DNA of 64,000 nucleotides from Larix kaempferi (taxonomy: Eukaryota > Streptophyta > Pinopsida > Pinales > Pinaceae), in the NCBI GenBank assembly GCA_027924585.1, contig BSBM01000442.1, positions 1 through 64,000 on the forward strand. The letters run 5' to 3'. Each line of letters opens with the position of its first letter. Position 1 is the stretch's first letter. Positions 23,327 through 33,637 of the stretch are shown here, one piece after another. A program made the position numbers and the translations under genes. A model generated the notes under the pieces. That model was not told the origin of the DNA. It saw only the letters and a list, made by a program, of their open reading frames with translations, and ran no database searches.

Positions 23327-23926
23327 TCATGCTCCATCCCGGTCCGCCAAAGCCTCATGGAAAGGCCTATGGTAATAACTGAATGTGCCAGCAGTAGTAT
23401 GTGTAGTAATCCGCCATGTGCCGAAAGTCATTTGTTGCTGCGACGCTTCTTTGGAAAGAAGATCGGCCATGCCATTTCTCTCCCTGTAGACATGTGTAAA
23501 TGTAATAAGATTAAAAGTTTGTTTTAACCGTAATACATCTTCCAGTATAGGTAAGAGTACCATCACATTACATTGTGTATGCTCATTGGCCCAATCAATA
23601 ACAATCAGTGAGTCTCCAAAAATCTGAAGAGAAAGACAACCCTGTTCGAGTGCAAATAACATCAACAGCCTAAGTGACATAATTTTAGCATAGTTATTTG
23701 TACCGCTCCCCAATCCAGCCACGATGTGAAAATAATGAGATTCAGATTTGTGAAGAACGCCCCCCCCACCACACACCAAATGATGGTCAAGTGATGCAGC
23801 ATCGAAATATGCCCACGGTATGGATTTATCAATCATTTCCGCGACCACAGGTCGAATTCTAGTCTCTTTTGGAGTAGTCTTGTAGTGTAATAAGACAGCC
23901 ACAGCTTGTGCCACTACTTGCTCCAT
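23327..23926 (-). pseudogene. LINE ORF2 C-terminal RNase H domain
   Basis: RVT_3-type RNase H: WAYFDAAS (first Asp), GTNNYAKIMSLRLL, FGDSLIVIDWAN (third acidic residue) and a C-terminal RNGMADLLSKEA box. The family has Glu in the NxAE motif; here codon 23684-23686 is AAA (Lys), a G-to-A change that removes a catalytic residue. It is in frame with the upstream piece but separated from it by TAG at 24032-24034. Confidence 0.88.
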
Positions 23927-24031
23927 CGGGACCCTACAGTCCTGAAAAATGATCTTGTTTCGGGTGATCCAAATGCCCCAGGCAAATATACATGGGGCTG
24001 CACATATGGAAGAGTTCTTTTGATCTGACCA

Positions 24032-24407
24032 CTAGTTTTGAAACTCGTCAAGAACACTCTCTCCCCACCATCTCACATTTAGATCCAAATAGTTGCAGAT
24101 ATTTGTCCAAACAGCCTGAGAAAACCGGCAGTGAACAAAAAGGTGAGAAATGGTCTCATCCTCCTTCCTACAGAGTGGACAAAAACCCGGGCCCTGTATG
24201 AATCGTCTCTTCAGAATGTCCCAGGTAGGTGCCTTATTTTCCAATATCACCCAGAAGAGTAATTTTGCTTTACCCGGGCATTTAAACTTCCACAGAGATT
24301 TCCACCACCACACCAATGCCCTATTATGCACTTCCACATTTAGCTGAATGTATCCAAGTTTTGGTGTGTATATCCCAGAGGGATGGTGGTCCCATAGAAG
24401 TTCATCA
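24032..24407 (-). pseudogene. LINE ORF2 zinc-binding region (zf-RVT), 3' side of the copia B insertion
   Basis: Contains ALVWWWKSLWKFKCPGKAKL, APTWDILKRR, then FCPLCRKEDETISHLFVHC (Cys, Cys, His, His/Cys pattern), typical of the zf-RVT region of plant LINEs between RT and RNase H. It continues across the copia B insertion from the piece ending at 31526, and stops at TAG 24032-24034. Nothing else in this stretch suggests another gene. Confidence 0.88.
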
Positions 24408-25057
24408 TGTTGATGTATATGTAACTTCGGAATGTATTTCACATATATGTATATTGTATTCCTATAGAGATGTTATTATTCCTCTATACGGAAGTGTCGT
24501 TATTTATATTGTAAGTGTCGTAACTTATACTTGATGGGTTATTAGACCACCTTGTTTGGGGTCGGCCTTGTATAAGTCATGTGGGTCAAAGGGTTATTAG
24601 ACCACCCTATTGGGTGTCGGCCATGTGGGTCAAAGGGTTATTAGACCACCCTATTGGGGGTCGGCCCAGTCAACATTATGTTATGTGGTTAAGTTCGAGC
24701 CTACATGAGTTAGGTAAAAAGGCAAGTCAAGTCAAGTATAAATAGAGTGCGGGAGGCACTCTATTTGCACACTCACTTCTCACACATGCACTCAAGGAGG
24801 AGTGGCACACTTATGGAGGAGGAGGATCTACTGCTAGGTTATGTCTATCTCTTATGGTTGGTTGTATCATTTCTCTATCTATCTCTGAGGAAGTTATTGG
24901 GGTTTTTCACCTTTATGGTTTTCCCCAAGTAAATCTTTGTGTCTCTTGTGTGCTTGCATTATTGTCTCCATGATTGATATGCTGTAGATATGATGTACAT
25001 GTTGTTCTCTCAGTTAAGATACTAGATTATATTGAATTAAATTATGAAAATTTAACA
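24408..25057 (+). repeat. 5' LTR of copia B
   Basis: 650 bp with TG/CA ends. It has one more 44-bp unit (GGGTTATTAGACCACCC type, about 24545-24665) than the 3' LTR. The 3' third has the phrase GGGGTTTTTCACC followed by GGTTTTCCCCAAGTAAA, frequent in the U5 region of plant copia LTRs. Confidence 0.94.
24737..24766 (+). promoter_or_regulatory. TATA box overlapping a perfect hairpin, copia B 5' LTR
   Basis: TATAAATA (24737-24744) overlaps arm AAATAGAGTGC (24740-24750), loop GGGAG, arm GCACTCTATTT (24756-24766). Same structure at 31205-31234 (B 3' LTR), 40961-40990 and 47337-47366 (C). Transcription would be expected to start close to the end of the second arm. Confidence 0.85.
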
Positions 25058-25069
25058 TGGTATCAGAGC
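25058..25069 (+). other. Primer binding site of copia B
   Basis: TGGTATCAGAGC, complementary to the 3' end of initiator tRNA-Met, starts directly after the LTR's terminal CA. Confidence 0.95.
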
Positions 25070-27478
25070 TAGCCTGAAAGAAGGCATGATATGGCATGTA
25101 TGACACTTGTTGCACTTACGATGCTAGGGCTTGATATAGCAAAAACCAGTCATCGCAGCACTTTCGCTATAAATCCATTTTGACGAAGTTTTCGGATCTG
25201 AAATTGTTACAGGACGAATATTAAATCTCTAGGTACCTTTTGTCCAAAGGAAAACCTCTAATTCGTTGTACTTTGTGATTTATGATCTGTGCAATATAGG
25301 GTTTCTGCCTCTTCCAGATCTGAGTTAAAATCAGGTGACCTTGGGAAAAAGGTCATAACTTGGGCTAGGAAGCTCCAAATGAAATTTCGTAAAAAGTGAC
25401 AGGTAGTACACAGACTGTACTATCTCAGAAAAACTTTTTAGAGGCCGAAGGTTAACCAGTGACACGTGGAAGGCCGTACAAGTTAGCTCTCCTGTATTAT
25501 CCCATAAACAAGTCACGTTGCGACACTTGGCATAATACTCTCTCAGAGAATCCAATTGAGGTCATACCTATCAGGATGGAAAGATAATAGGCCGAGCTAT
25601 CGCAGGAAATATGTTCAGAGGACGAAGTTGAAACAGTGACACATGGCACGCCATACAAGTTCGCTCTCCTGTATTATCCCAAAACAGGTCATGTTGCGAC
25701 ATTTGGCATAACTCTCTCTCAGAAAATCCAATTGAGGTCAGACCTATCAGGATGGAAAGCTAACAGGTCAGGCTATCGCAAGAAACTTTTTCACACCTTG
25801 TGGATCAAAAATTTCGGAGTTACACTAGAAACAATCAGGTACATATTTCTGTCAAAACAGAATTATTTTTTGGTACCTTCATTCATGGCTTCCGGAAATT
25901 AGGGCTTTGGAGAAAGTTGGAAGTTTTGTAATCGGAGACCATGGATGAATGCTACTCATCAAAATAAAAATTTAGAGACCAATATCAGAATTTTTGGTTG
26001 GGCAGAAGGTCGGGCTTGATCAGACCCTAGTTCGGGACTTTGATCAGGAAAGTGGAAAATTAGGGCTTCTGTAAAAATGGGAATTTTTGAAATCTGTGAC
26101 CATGGCTGGAAGCTCCTCAGAAAAATAGAAGCTTAGAGATTCGGATCAAACCTTTTGATTGGGCAGAAGAGTGGGCTTCATCAAACCCCAGTTCAGGGTC
26201 ACGTCCAGTGAATCCGGAAGTTTCAAAGGCAAAATTGAGGAGTGAAACTTTGCAGTTTTCAAATTCTAAATATACTAGCTTGATCAGCTCATCAAGGCGC
26301 ATATTTATATCCTTTTGGAAGTTTGAAATTCAAAGTTTGAATTTTTGGGGTTTCTCTGACAAACCCATATCTAGCTCCAGTCCTAGTTCTTGTAAATCAA
26401 GTGGATTGGGTTAATCCTAGAAGAAGATGGATTGGTCACATGCATAAGTGAAGAAGTTCCTGTTTCAGAGGGAGATGAGGCTAAGGCCTCACATAAGAAG
26501 ATTACAAGCAATCTCGACAGGTATGACTCATCGAGGTATGTTTTGAGATTTTTTTTCATGTTTAAGTTTATGGTATGTTTGCCTTCATGTTATTACGGTT
26601 AGTACAATATTGATTTTAGATTTGTCGTATCACCTTAACAAAATTATGAATGTATGATAGAAGATAGTCATTGGTTAGGGTGTTGACACTTATGATTGTA
26701 CTAATGCATTATGGTGTTGTATGAGGTTTATGTTATCTACTAACATGAAAGGTACACCAAGAAAGACAAATCATGTTCCAGTTCAAGAACATATGATCAT
26801 GATGACATGAGGATAAAGACTCATCCATTGTCATGGATCTCATAGAAGATCCATTTACGAGGTATGTATAACTTGGTTTTATAATGGCTAACCTATGAGA
26901 TACATAGGTTACTAGCACAAGTCATTGAAGAAGAACAAGAAGACATCATGTGAGTATGTTAGACATAACTAACTAGCATGCTAATTCAGGTATGTTTTTC
27001 CTATATCAAGCTAGAATCCTACCTTGTGTTAGGATCTTATACTGTTGTTGATAATGATTATTCATGAAGTCATAGGTTTGAATAATCATGGTTGTATGCA
27101 TATTATTTTTCTTACCATAATTGATGATATGACTAACCAGAGGAATCATGAAGGTATAGGTTTGAATAATCACAGGTTTTATGCATATTATATCTCTTAT
27201 CTTGATTGATGATTCAACTAACCTGAAGAGTCATAGGTTTGAGTAATTACAGGTTTAGACATGTTATGTTTCTTATGATTTGACTAACCATAAGAATCCT
27301 ACATAAACCTTGAATGCTAATGCTTATTATTTCTGTTTGAAATGATCATGACTATACATGCTTGAGATTATTGTGTTTTAATAGTATACTAATGAATGTA
27401 TGATTTTATATGAGATCACAAGGATAACACAATCATGATACTAATAAGCATGCATAGGGACCAAGGATGAATATGAGT
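25070..27478 (+). other. Long non-coding leader of copia B
   Basis: No gag or protease similarity in about 2.4 kb. It holds a 177-bp direct duplication (about 25440-25800, GTGACACnTGG marker at 25459 and 25636) also present in copia C but single in copia A, an imperfect ~160-bp direct repeat (25890-26200), and an imperfect ~95-bp triplication (27060-27300). AG/GTATG motifs occur at 26519, 26535, 26861 and 26989. Confidence 0.6.
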
Positions 27479-27711
27479 TCAAGAACAGGTAATCCAGGAA
27501 GCAAAGATCAAGAGGGAGCACACTTTAGTTGTTCCTGCAAGAAAGCAAAGGAGCACACTTCAGTAGTTTCTGCAAGGATGCAGATATTCAGAGGGAGTTG
27601 ACCATCTTTCCACAACAAAAAGGTGTAGAAGAAGCTACTTCAGATTAGGACTCCTGCAGCTCCTATAAGGAAGCAAAGACTCAGAGGGAGTCCACCCAAC
27701 GAACAAACAAA
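27479..27711 (+). pseudogene. Copia B integrase vestige
   Basis: Only scattered pieces match the integrase core seen better in copia A: TTTCTGCAAGGATGCAGATA and ATTCAGAGGGAGTTGACC correspond to FCKDADIQREL. Several short deletions and a partial internal duplication of the GAGCACACTT segment destroy the frame. Confidence 0.55.
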
Positions 27712-28123
27712 GATAAGTATTTTAATTTCTAGCATATTTGTCTGTTTAAATAAAATTGTTCAATGATGTATATGCTCATGTTCCTAGACTTAGGATATGT
27801 ATTGTGCATATTAGAATAGTTGCATTGATGAACAGTATACTACTAATATACATGGGTAAGTGTCCTATGGCACTGTACAACATTCCATTGCTATTTATCT
27901 AGAATGAAACCTCTTTGCTGACATGTTGGGAGTTGTGCACACTCTTAACAATGTTCTGGTAGAGATTGGAAGACATCTAGAAAGTTACGGGATATGGATA
28001 AATGTTGTATTGAAGCATTGGCAAAGATAATTGCATGACTGTATGACATATTTCTTTATGTGTAAGAATTTGTTCTGAAAACTATGAGATGTTTTCTAAT
28101 CATGCAATTTAACTTGTTGTGTA
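27712..28123 (+). other. Intron-like non-coding stretch between integrase and RT remnants (copia B)
   Basis: AT-rich, no coding similarity, ends CTTGTTGTGTAG before GAAAGATCGTATGCC. Homologous stretches sit at the same place in copia A and C. Confidence 0.5.
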
Positions 28124-28232
28124 GGAAAGATCGTATGCCTACAAAAGAAGAACTACAACATTTGTTCCAGCAACAAAGATATCTATTGAAGATATTGAAG
28201 ATATTGAAGTTCCCAGGATCTGGGATGAAGAA

Positions 28233-28556
28233 ATGAAAGGCCAAGATCCATCGATCATGAAGAATGATGTTTGGGATGTAGTCCCAAGACGTGAAGGGAA
28301 GTTTGTTATGACTTCCAAATGGAACTATCAGATCAAGCATGTTGCAGATGGCAATATTGAGAAATATAAAAGTGATGAAATAGAAGATGCACCAGATGGA
28401 TTTCAAGACAGCATGGTGTAGTCATATATGTGTGCAGAACTTGGTATGGCAGGATAGATAGCTTTCTATCCAGCTTGGGCTTTACCAAAAATAAAGCGGA
28501 TTCCAACCTTTTCTACAAGGTTGAGGAAGGCATTCCAGCGATACTACTATTTGGAT
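28233..28556 (+). pseudogene. Copia B reverse transcriptase, N-terminal remnant with deletions
   Basis: NDVWDVVPRREGKFVMTSKW then YQIKHVADGNIEKYK is RT N-terminal text. The frame then jumps to sequence that corresponds to the IHQMDFK region read out of frame, ending in TAG at about 28419-28421. Nearby, CRTWYGRIDSFLSSLGFT is recognisable. Missing: the ARGF/TFAPV region, part of AFLNGV, and the KALYGLKQ block. The same deletions are in copia C. Confidence 0.82.
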
Positions 28557-29519
28557 GACCTGTTTGTATCAGGTGAGGATAGATTGATTACCGACACGCA
28601 ACGGAAGCTTGCTGCCAAGTTCGAGTTGAGGAACTTGGGGATGATGCACTATTTGTTTTTTGTTTTTGGCATGGAGGTGTGGCAGAGTGCAGAAGGAATC
28701 TTCCTTGGACAAGGGAAGTATGTAGTAGAGATCCTGAAGAGGTTCGGGATGATGGATTGCAAGGCCATGGCCACACCTATGGCATCGAATCTGAAGCTTC
28801 TATGTGATGCTTCATCTGAGCTGGTTGATGTCTCTATGTATCGTCAGATGATTGGGTCATTGATGTACCTGATGAACACGAGACCAGACATTTGCTTTGC
28901 TGTGAACACATTGAGCCAATTCCTGACGAATTCGAGGAGTGTTCACCTGGTTGTTGTAAAGCATGTTTTGAGGTACCTGAAGGGTACAGTGGATTATGGG
29001 CTCAAGTATGAGGTGAATCAAAAGTTTAACCTGCAGGGTTATGTTGATTCATATTGGGCTGGCAGTGCTGTAGACAGGAAGAGCACATCTGGGTGTTGCT
29101 TCAGTATGGGATCAGGTGTGATCTCATGGTTTAGCAGGAAGCAGTCCTGCGTAGCACTGAGTACAGCTGAGGCAGAGTATGTTGCAGCCTGTTCAGCTAA
29201 TTGTGAGGCAGTATGGCTACGGATGCTACTGTCTGAGTTATTTGATCTCCCGTTGGAGGCTACTGGTATCTTCTGTGATAACCAGAGTTGTGTGAAGCTA
29301 TCCGAGAACCCAGTGTTTCATGATAGGTCGAAACACATAGAGATCAAATATCACTATATCAGGGATATGGTGTAGAGAGGAGCTGTGAATCTCCTGTATG
29401 TTGCGATGGACAAGCAGATTGCAGATGTGCTGACGAAGCCACTAGCCAGGGTGAAGTTCAAGTACTTCAGAGAGAGGCTTGGCGTACTTCAGATCGAGGA
29501 TACTTCGAGGAAGAAGTGA
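28521..29519 (+). pseudogene. Copia B RT C-terminus and RNase H
   Basis: The longest copia frame in the window (284 codons). RT: YYYLDDLFVSG in place of the usual LLYVDDLFVTG, with residues missing before it. Then NLGMMHYLF, GIFLGQGKYVVEILKRFGM, MYRQMIGSLMYLMNTRPDI. RNase H: GYVDSYWAG (family form DSDWAG; second Asp is Tyr), KSTSGCCFSMGSGVISWFSR, ALSTAEAEYVAACSA, IFCDNQSCVKLSENPVFHDR and KHIEIKYHYIRDMV. TAG at 29373-29375 stands where copia C has CAG; the frame then continues to the pol stop at 29517-29519 (tail DVLTKPLARVKF, LQIEDTSRKK). Confidence 0.9.
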
Positions 29520-29619
29520 TGGACACATTTGCTGAAGCCATTCCAAGCATTTTGGAAGGGGAACTCTTCACATTGCTGTGGATGTAAGTGCTAGATGATG
29601 AGCATTAGGATGATGTTCT

Positions 29620-29830
29620 GGTTTCTGCTTGGATATGATCAGTTGGATCATTATATGTATATATGTATGCATCATGTTGGATGTTGGATATGATCGGTTG
29701 GATCATGTGTATGTATTTTGTATATGCATCATGTTGGATACATTGTATGATCAGGAGGATCATGTATGATGATATGTATCAGGTAGATACTTGGTATGCA
29801 TCAGGTAGATGCATTGATGATCAGGTGGAT
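29620..29830 (+). repeat. GATCA-rich short repeats after pol, copia B
   Basis: Short overlapping units of ATGATCAGGTGGATCAT, GCATCAGGTAGATGCAT and CATCATGTTGGAT type. Homologous tracts are at 15580-15960 (A, minus) and 45730-46020 (C). Confidence 0.75.
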
Positions 29831-30095
29831 CATGCAGCAGGATGTTGCAGTGATGATCAGGATGATCATAGATGACAAGCTTCAGGATTTTTCTCTAGAT
29901 GACATGCAGCAGGATGTTGCAGTGATGATCAGGATGATCATAGATGATGAGCTTCAGGATGTTGCTCCAGATGACATGCAGCAGGATGTTGCAGTGATGG
30001 TAAGGATGATCATAGATGACGAGCTTCAGGATGTTGCTCCAGATGACATGCAGCAGGACGTTGCAGTGATGATGATCAGGATGATCATGGATACA
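29831..30095 (+). repeat. 72-bp (24-codon) tandem repeat, copia B
   Basis: The phrase CATGCAGCAGGATGTTGCAG starts at 29831, 29903, 29975 and 30047: an exact 72-bp period. The frame from 29796 to 30104 stays open and encodes a 24-residue repeat with MQQDVAVMIRMIIDDELQD as its core. Copia A has one unit, copia C about two, so the array expanded in B. Confidence 0.92.
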
Positions 30096-30159
30096 TCAGG
30101 ATGATGTATGGTGAGTATCAGGTTGATACTCTGTGGCTGTGGATGAGGTTGTGCAGATG

Positions 30160-30670
30160 AGCATGTAATTCGGTGCCCTGGGAGATTTGCAGATGGTCTT
30201 TCGAGGTTTTTCCTATGGCATGTAATTCGGTGCCCTGGGACATCTGGCAAATGCTCTTTCAAGGTTTTGCTCTGGGAGGACATGTAATTCAGTGCCCTGG
30301 GAGATCTACAGATAGTCTTTCGAGGTTTTTCCTATGGAATGTAATTCGGTTCCCTGGGATATCTGGCAGATGCTCTTTCGAGGTTTTGTCCTATGGCATG
30401 TAACTCGTTTCCCTGGGAGATCCGATAGGTTGGGATGTGTGCCCATAATAAGTCCTGGGATGCTCTTGCGAGGTTTTTCCATGACCACATGTAATTCGTT
30501 TCCCTGGGAGATCCTATAGGTAGAGCTGTGTGCTCGTAACAGCCTGGGATGCTCTTGCGAGGTTTTGTGGTGAGGTCACATGTAATTCGGTGCCCTGGGA
30601 GATCCTATAGGTAGAGTTGTGTGCTCGTAACATCCTGGGATGCTCTTTCGAGGTTTTGTGATGCACGTAA
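30160..30670 (+). repeat. ~88-bp minisatellite, copia B 3' region
   Basis: Five to seven units with CATGTAATTCGGTGCCCTGG, GAGATC and GATGCTCTTTCGAGGTTTT, homologous to the 88-bp array of copia A. Some units are shortened to about 60 bp. Confidence 0.85.
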
Positions 30671-30910
30671 TAAGTCCTGAGGATTCCACAGTATGGCCAG
30701 TGATGATGAAGACCTGCAAGTGGTGGGCCTACATCCAGTATGAAAAAGGACTGGCTCTGTAGAACTTCCTATGACGAGTAGATTCAGAGATTGATTGAGA
30801 TAGCAGCAGCAGTGACGATGATGATGACTCGATGACGATTATCCAGTGACGATGATCCAGAGAAGATGACTTGTGCTAGAAGAACTGTGCTGAGAAATAC
30901 CTTCCTAGTT

Positions 30911-30919
30911 AAGAGGGAG
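30911..30919 (+). other. Polypurine tract of copia B
   Basis: AAGAGGGAG immediately before the TGTTGATG of the 3' LTR. Confidence 0.88.
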
Positions 30920-31525
30920 TGTTGATGTATATGTAACTTCGGAATGTATTTCACATATATGTATATTGTATTCCTATAGAGATGTTATTATTCCTCTATA
31001 CAGAAGTGTCGTTATTTATATTGTAAGTGTCGTAACTTATACTTGATGGGTTATTAGACCACCTTGTTTGGGGTCGGCCTTGTATAAGTCATGTGGGTCA
31101 AAGGGTTATTAGACCACCCTATTGGGGGTCGGCCCAGTCAGCATTATGTTATGTGGTTAAGTTCGAGCCTACATGAGTTAGGTAAAAAGGCAAGTCAATT
31201 CAAGTATAAATAGAGTGCGGGAGGCACTCTATTTGCTCACTCACTTCTCACACATGCACTCAAGGAGGAGTGGCACACTTATGGAGGAGGAGGATCTGCT
31301 ACTAGGTTATGTCTATCTCTTATGGTTGGTTGTATCATTGCTCTATCTATCTCTGAGGAAGTTATTAGGGTTTTTCACCTTTATGGTTTTCCCCAAGTAA
31401 ATCTTTGTGTCTCTTGTGTGCTTGCATTATTGTCTCCATGATTGATATGTTGTAGATATGATGTACATTTTGTTCTCTCAGTTAAGATCCTAGATCAGAT
31501 TGAAGTAAATTCTGAAAATTTAACA
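30920..31525 (+). repeat. 3' LTR of copia B
   Basis: 606 bp; two copies of the 44-bp unit where the 5' LTR has three. TATA box and hairpin at 31205-31234. Ends ATTTAACA, followed by the CATCA target duplication. Confidence 0.95.
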
Positions 31526-31966
31526 CATCAGGCCTATTTGTCAGGCGAATATTTGTGTATATTAGGTTCTGTATATAATCCTCCCAAAGCCTGAGCATGT
31601 CATTAGGAACCTCAAGACGCTGGGAAGAGGTCCACCTCTGGTGCCATAGTGTGGATGATCCTGGTCGTGCTATATCAGCCAGAAAAAGACAGCCTCTAGT
31701 TGCCAGAAAAGTCCTTAATTCCACAGGAAGTACATGTCCCCCCCTGCATCCTACCCAAGGGTCCAGTCCTATACGAAGTAAATGCCCATTTCCGATTCTC
31801 CATACTAATCCCGATCCAACCAGGTGAAAGTGCTGTAGCACCGCTTTCCATACCACAGAGCAATTTGCCCTTGACTTATTGCCCTGCCTAATCCAATCAA
31901 GAAGGGTTAAGGGAGCAATGATTTATGATATACCACATGAGTCCAGAGGCTCCGTGTATGTATAAT
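31526..31966 (-). pseudogene. LINE ORF2 piece between RT and the copia B insertion
   Basis: Contains VVWKAVLQHFHLVG-like text, WRIGNGHLLRIGLDPWVG and LEVPNDMLRLWEDYIQ, typical of the region after RT in plant LINEs. It lies one frame off the upstream RT piece (frameshift near 31960) and has an in-frame TAA near 31920. The frame runs directly to the insertion point and continues at 24407. Confidence 0.85.
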
Positions 31967-33637
31967 TCACCATGCCACCTTGGCCCCCAAAGCTTTAGCA
32001 AAAAGAAATATATTCTTTAAGCCCCATCCTCCCAGTGCTTTGGGGATCGCAAATTCCCATCTAACCCACACCAAGGCTCGATTCTCGCCCTTACCCTTCC
32101 AAAGAAAAGCAAAACACAACCGACGGATCTGCTCCAAGACTCCTTTCAGAATCCAAGCAAGTGACATCCAATATACCGGTATTTCTTCCAAAACTGATTT
32201 AACCAGAACCAGTCTCCCTTCCCGCGAGAGCCATTTATGACTCCATCCATGTAGTCGTTGTTCCAATTTTGCAATTAACCAGCGCCAATCTTCCTTCAAA
32301 TATGTATTGGGTTTCAAATGAAATCCAAGATACTTTAAACCCTCATCAATATCCATAGTCCTATAAGGGAGTCTGATGGCCATTCTGTGAATCTCCTGCT
32401 CATTTAAATGCGAGCATGTGATTGTTGATTTATCAATATTCACTAACATACCCACGGCAGTTTGCAGTAAATTGAGCCCTTCAACCACCTTATCAATATC
32501 CTGTCTCGAGCCATCACAAAATATTAAAATATCATCAACAAATAGGAGATGTGTGATATACAATACCTGAGAAATGGATATGCCACGAAAGGAGCCATCA
32601 GCTTTTGATTTCAGTATAAATCGACTGAGGCCTTCAGCAACAAGAAGAAATAACAGCGGTGAAAGTGGGCATCCTTGTCGTAGCCCCCTGCCAGCATGGA
32701 AGAATGGGCTAGCAGAACCATTGATCAAGACAGCAAAGCTCACCGTGGTAATGCAGGCCATAATCCATCGAATAAATTCATAGCAGAAGCCCAGGTGTGT
32801 TAGAAGCATCCGTATATAGAGCCAGCTGACCCTATCAAATGCTTTAGAGAGGTCAATCTTAATCACTACACCCTTTTTCTTTTGCACCTTCAGAGTGTGA
32901 ATACCTTCCTGTGCAACTCCAATGGCCTCATGAATTTGACGACCTTCCAAGAATCCAAATTGTTCACAAGATATGTGTTGAGATAGAATATTCTTGAGTC
33001 TCCTCGCCATAACCTTAGAGATGATCTTATATATGCAATTGCAGAGTGAAATAGGTCTGAATCCATCAAAACTTTCAGGCTTGTCCGTTTTAGGAATGAG
33101 AGCTATAAAGGTCGAGTTAAAGGGACCATGTACAAACCCAACCTTTCTTGATTCTTCCACCACACCCAATAAATCCTCCCCGAAGAAGTCAAAGAAGCCC
33201 AAGAAAAATTCAATAGGCCAGCCATCAGGCCCTGGGCTTTTATCTTTCTGGAAGGATTGCATTACCTGCGAGAGCTCAATCGGCAGCACCTCCGCCATCA
33301 AAAGTTTGCTCTCTTCTTCCCCCACAAAGCATGGGAAGAGCTGAGCCATCCTGATAACCTCAGCTATAGAGGCCCCAGGGTGAGCGGTGAATAAGTCTTC
33401 GAAGTGTCGAACACCCATCTCAGCCAAACCATCAAAGATGGAGACCTGTTCCCCTGCAGGTGAAGATAATTCCCAAATGGATTTTGTGAATTTTCTCCCC
33501 TTTGCATATGCTTGAAAAAATTTAGTGTTCTCATCCCCACACTGTAACCATATCGCCCTACTTTTCATTCTCCACAACTCTTCTCGCTCACACAGTAACA
33601 CATTCCTGGTTCTTTCCCATTTCAACAGCTCACCTTT
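31967..33637 (-). pseudogene. LINE ORF2 reverse transcriptase domain
   Basis: A long open stretch (about 557 codons) with the non-LTR RT motifs in order: FQKDKSPGPDGWPIEFF, ALIPKTDKPESFDGFRPISL, KAFDRVSWLYI, GLRQGCPLSPLLF, LLFVDDILIFCDGS (codons near 32531-32542) and the later LKYLGFHLKP. The catalytic pair is FVDD where many plant L1 elements have FADD; both Asp residues are present. TAG at 33638-33640 separates it from the endonuclease in the same frame, and a stop at 31967 ends it. The RT core itself looks intact. Confidence 0.93.

Larger units (their letters stand above)
24408..31525 (+). mobile_element. Ty1-copia LTR retrotransposon B, nested in the LINE
   Basis: 7118 bp from TGTTGATG to ATTTAACA with a perfect 5-bp target duplication CATCA (24403-24407 and 31526-31530). 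LTRs are 650 bp (24408-25057) and 606 bp (30920-31525); by eye they differ at about 14 sites plus one 44-bp unit. The PBS is a perfect match to tRNA-iMet; the PPT is AAGAGGGAG. The interior has a ~2.4-kb leader without gag, an integrase vestige, deleted RT and a nearly complete RNase H. It interrupts LINE ORF2, so it is younger than the LINE. Confidence 0.96.

Noticed and set aside
25058-25069. A tRNA gene
   Set aside because: Only the 12-nt primer-site complement is present; there is no cloverleaf in the flanking sequence.
31597-31891. Plus-strand frames across the LINE (also 32574-33344, 34098-34538, 36247-36561)
   Set aside because: They are antisense shadows of LINE ORF1 and ORF2, which carry the recognised motifs on the minus strand.
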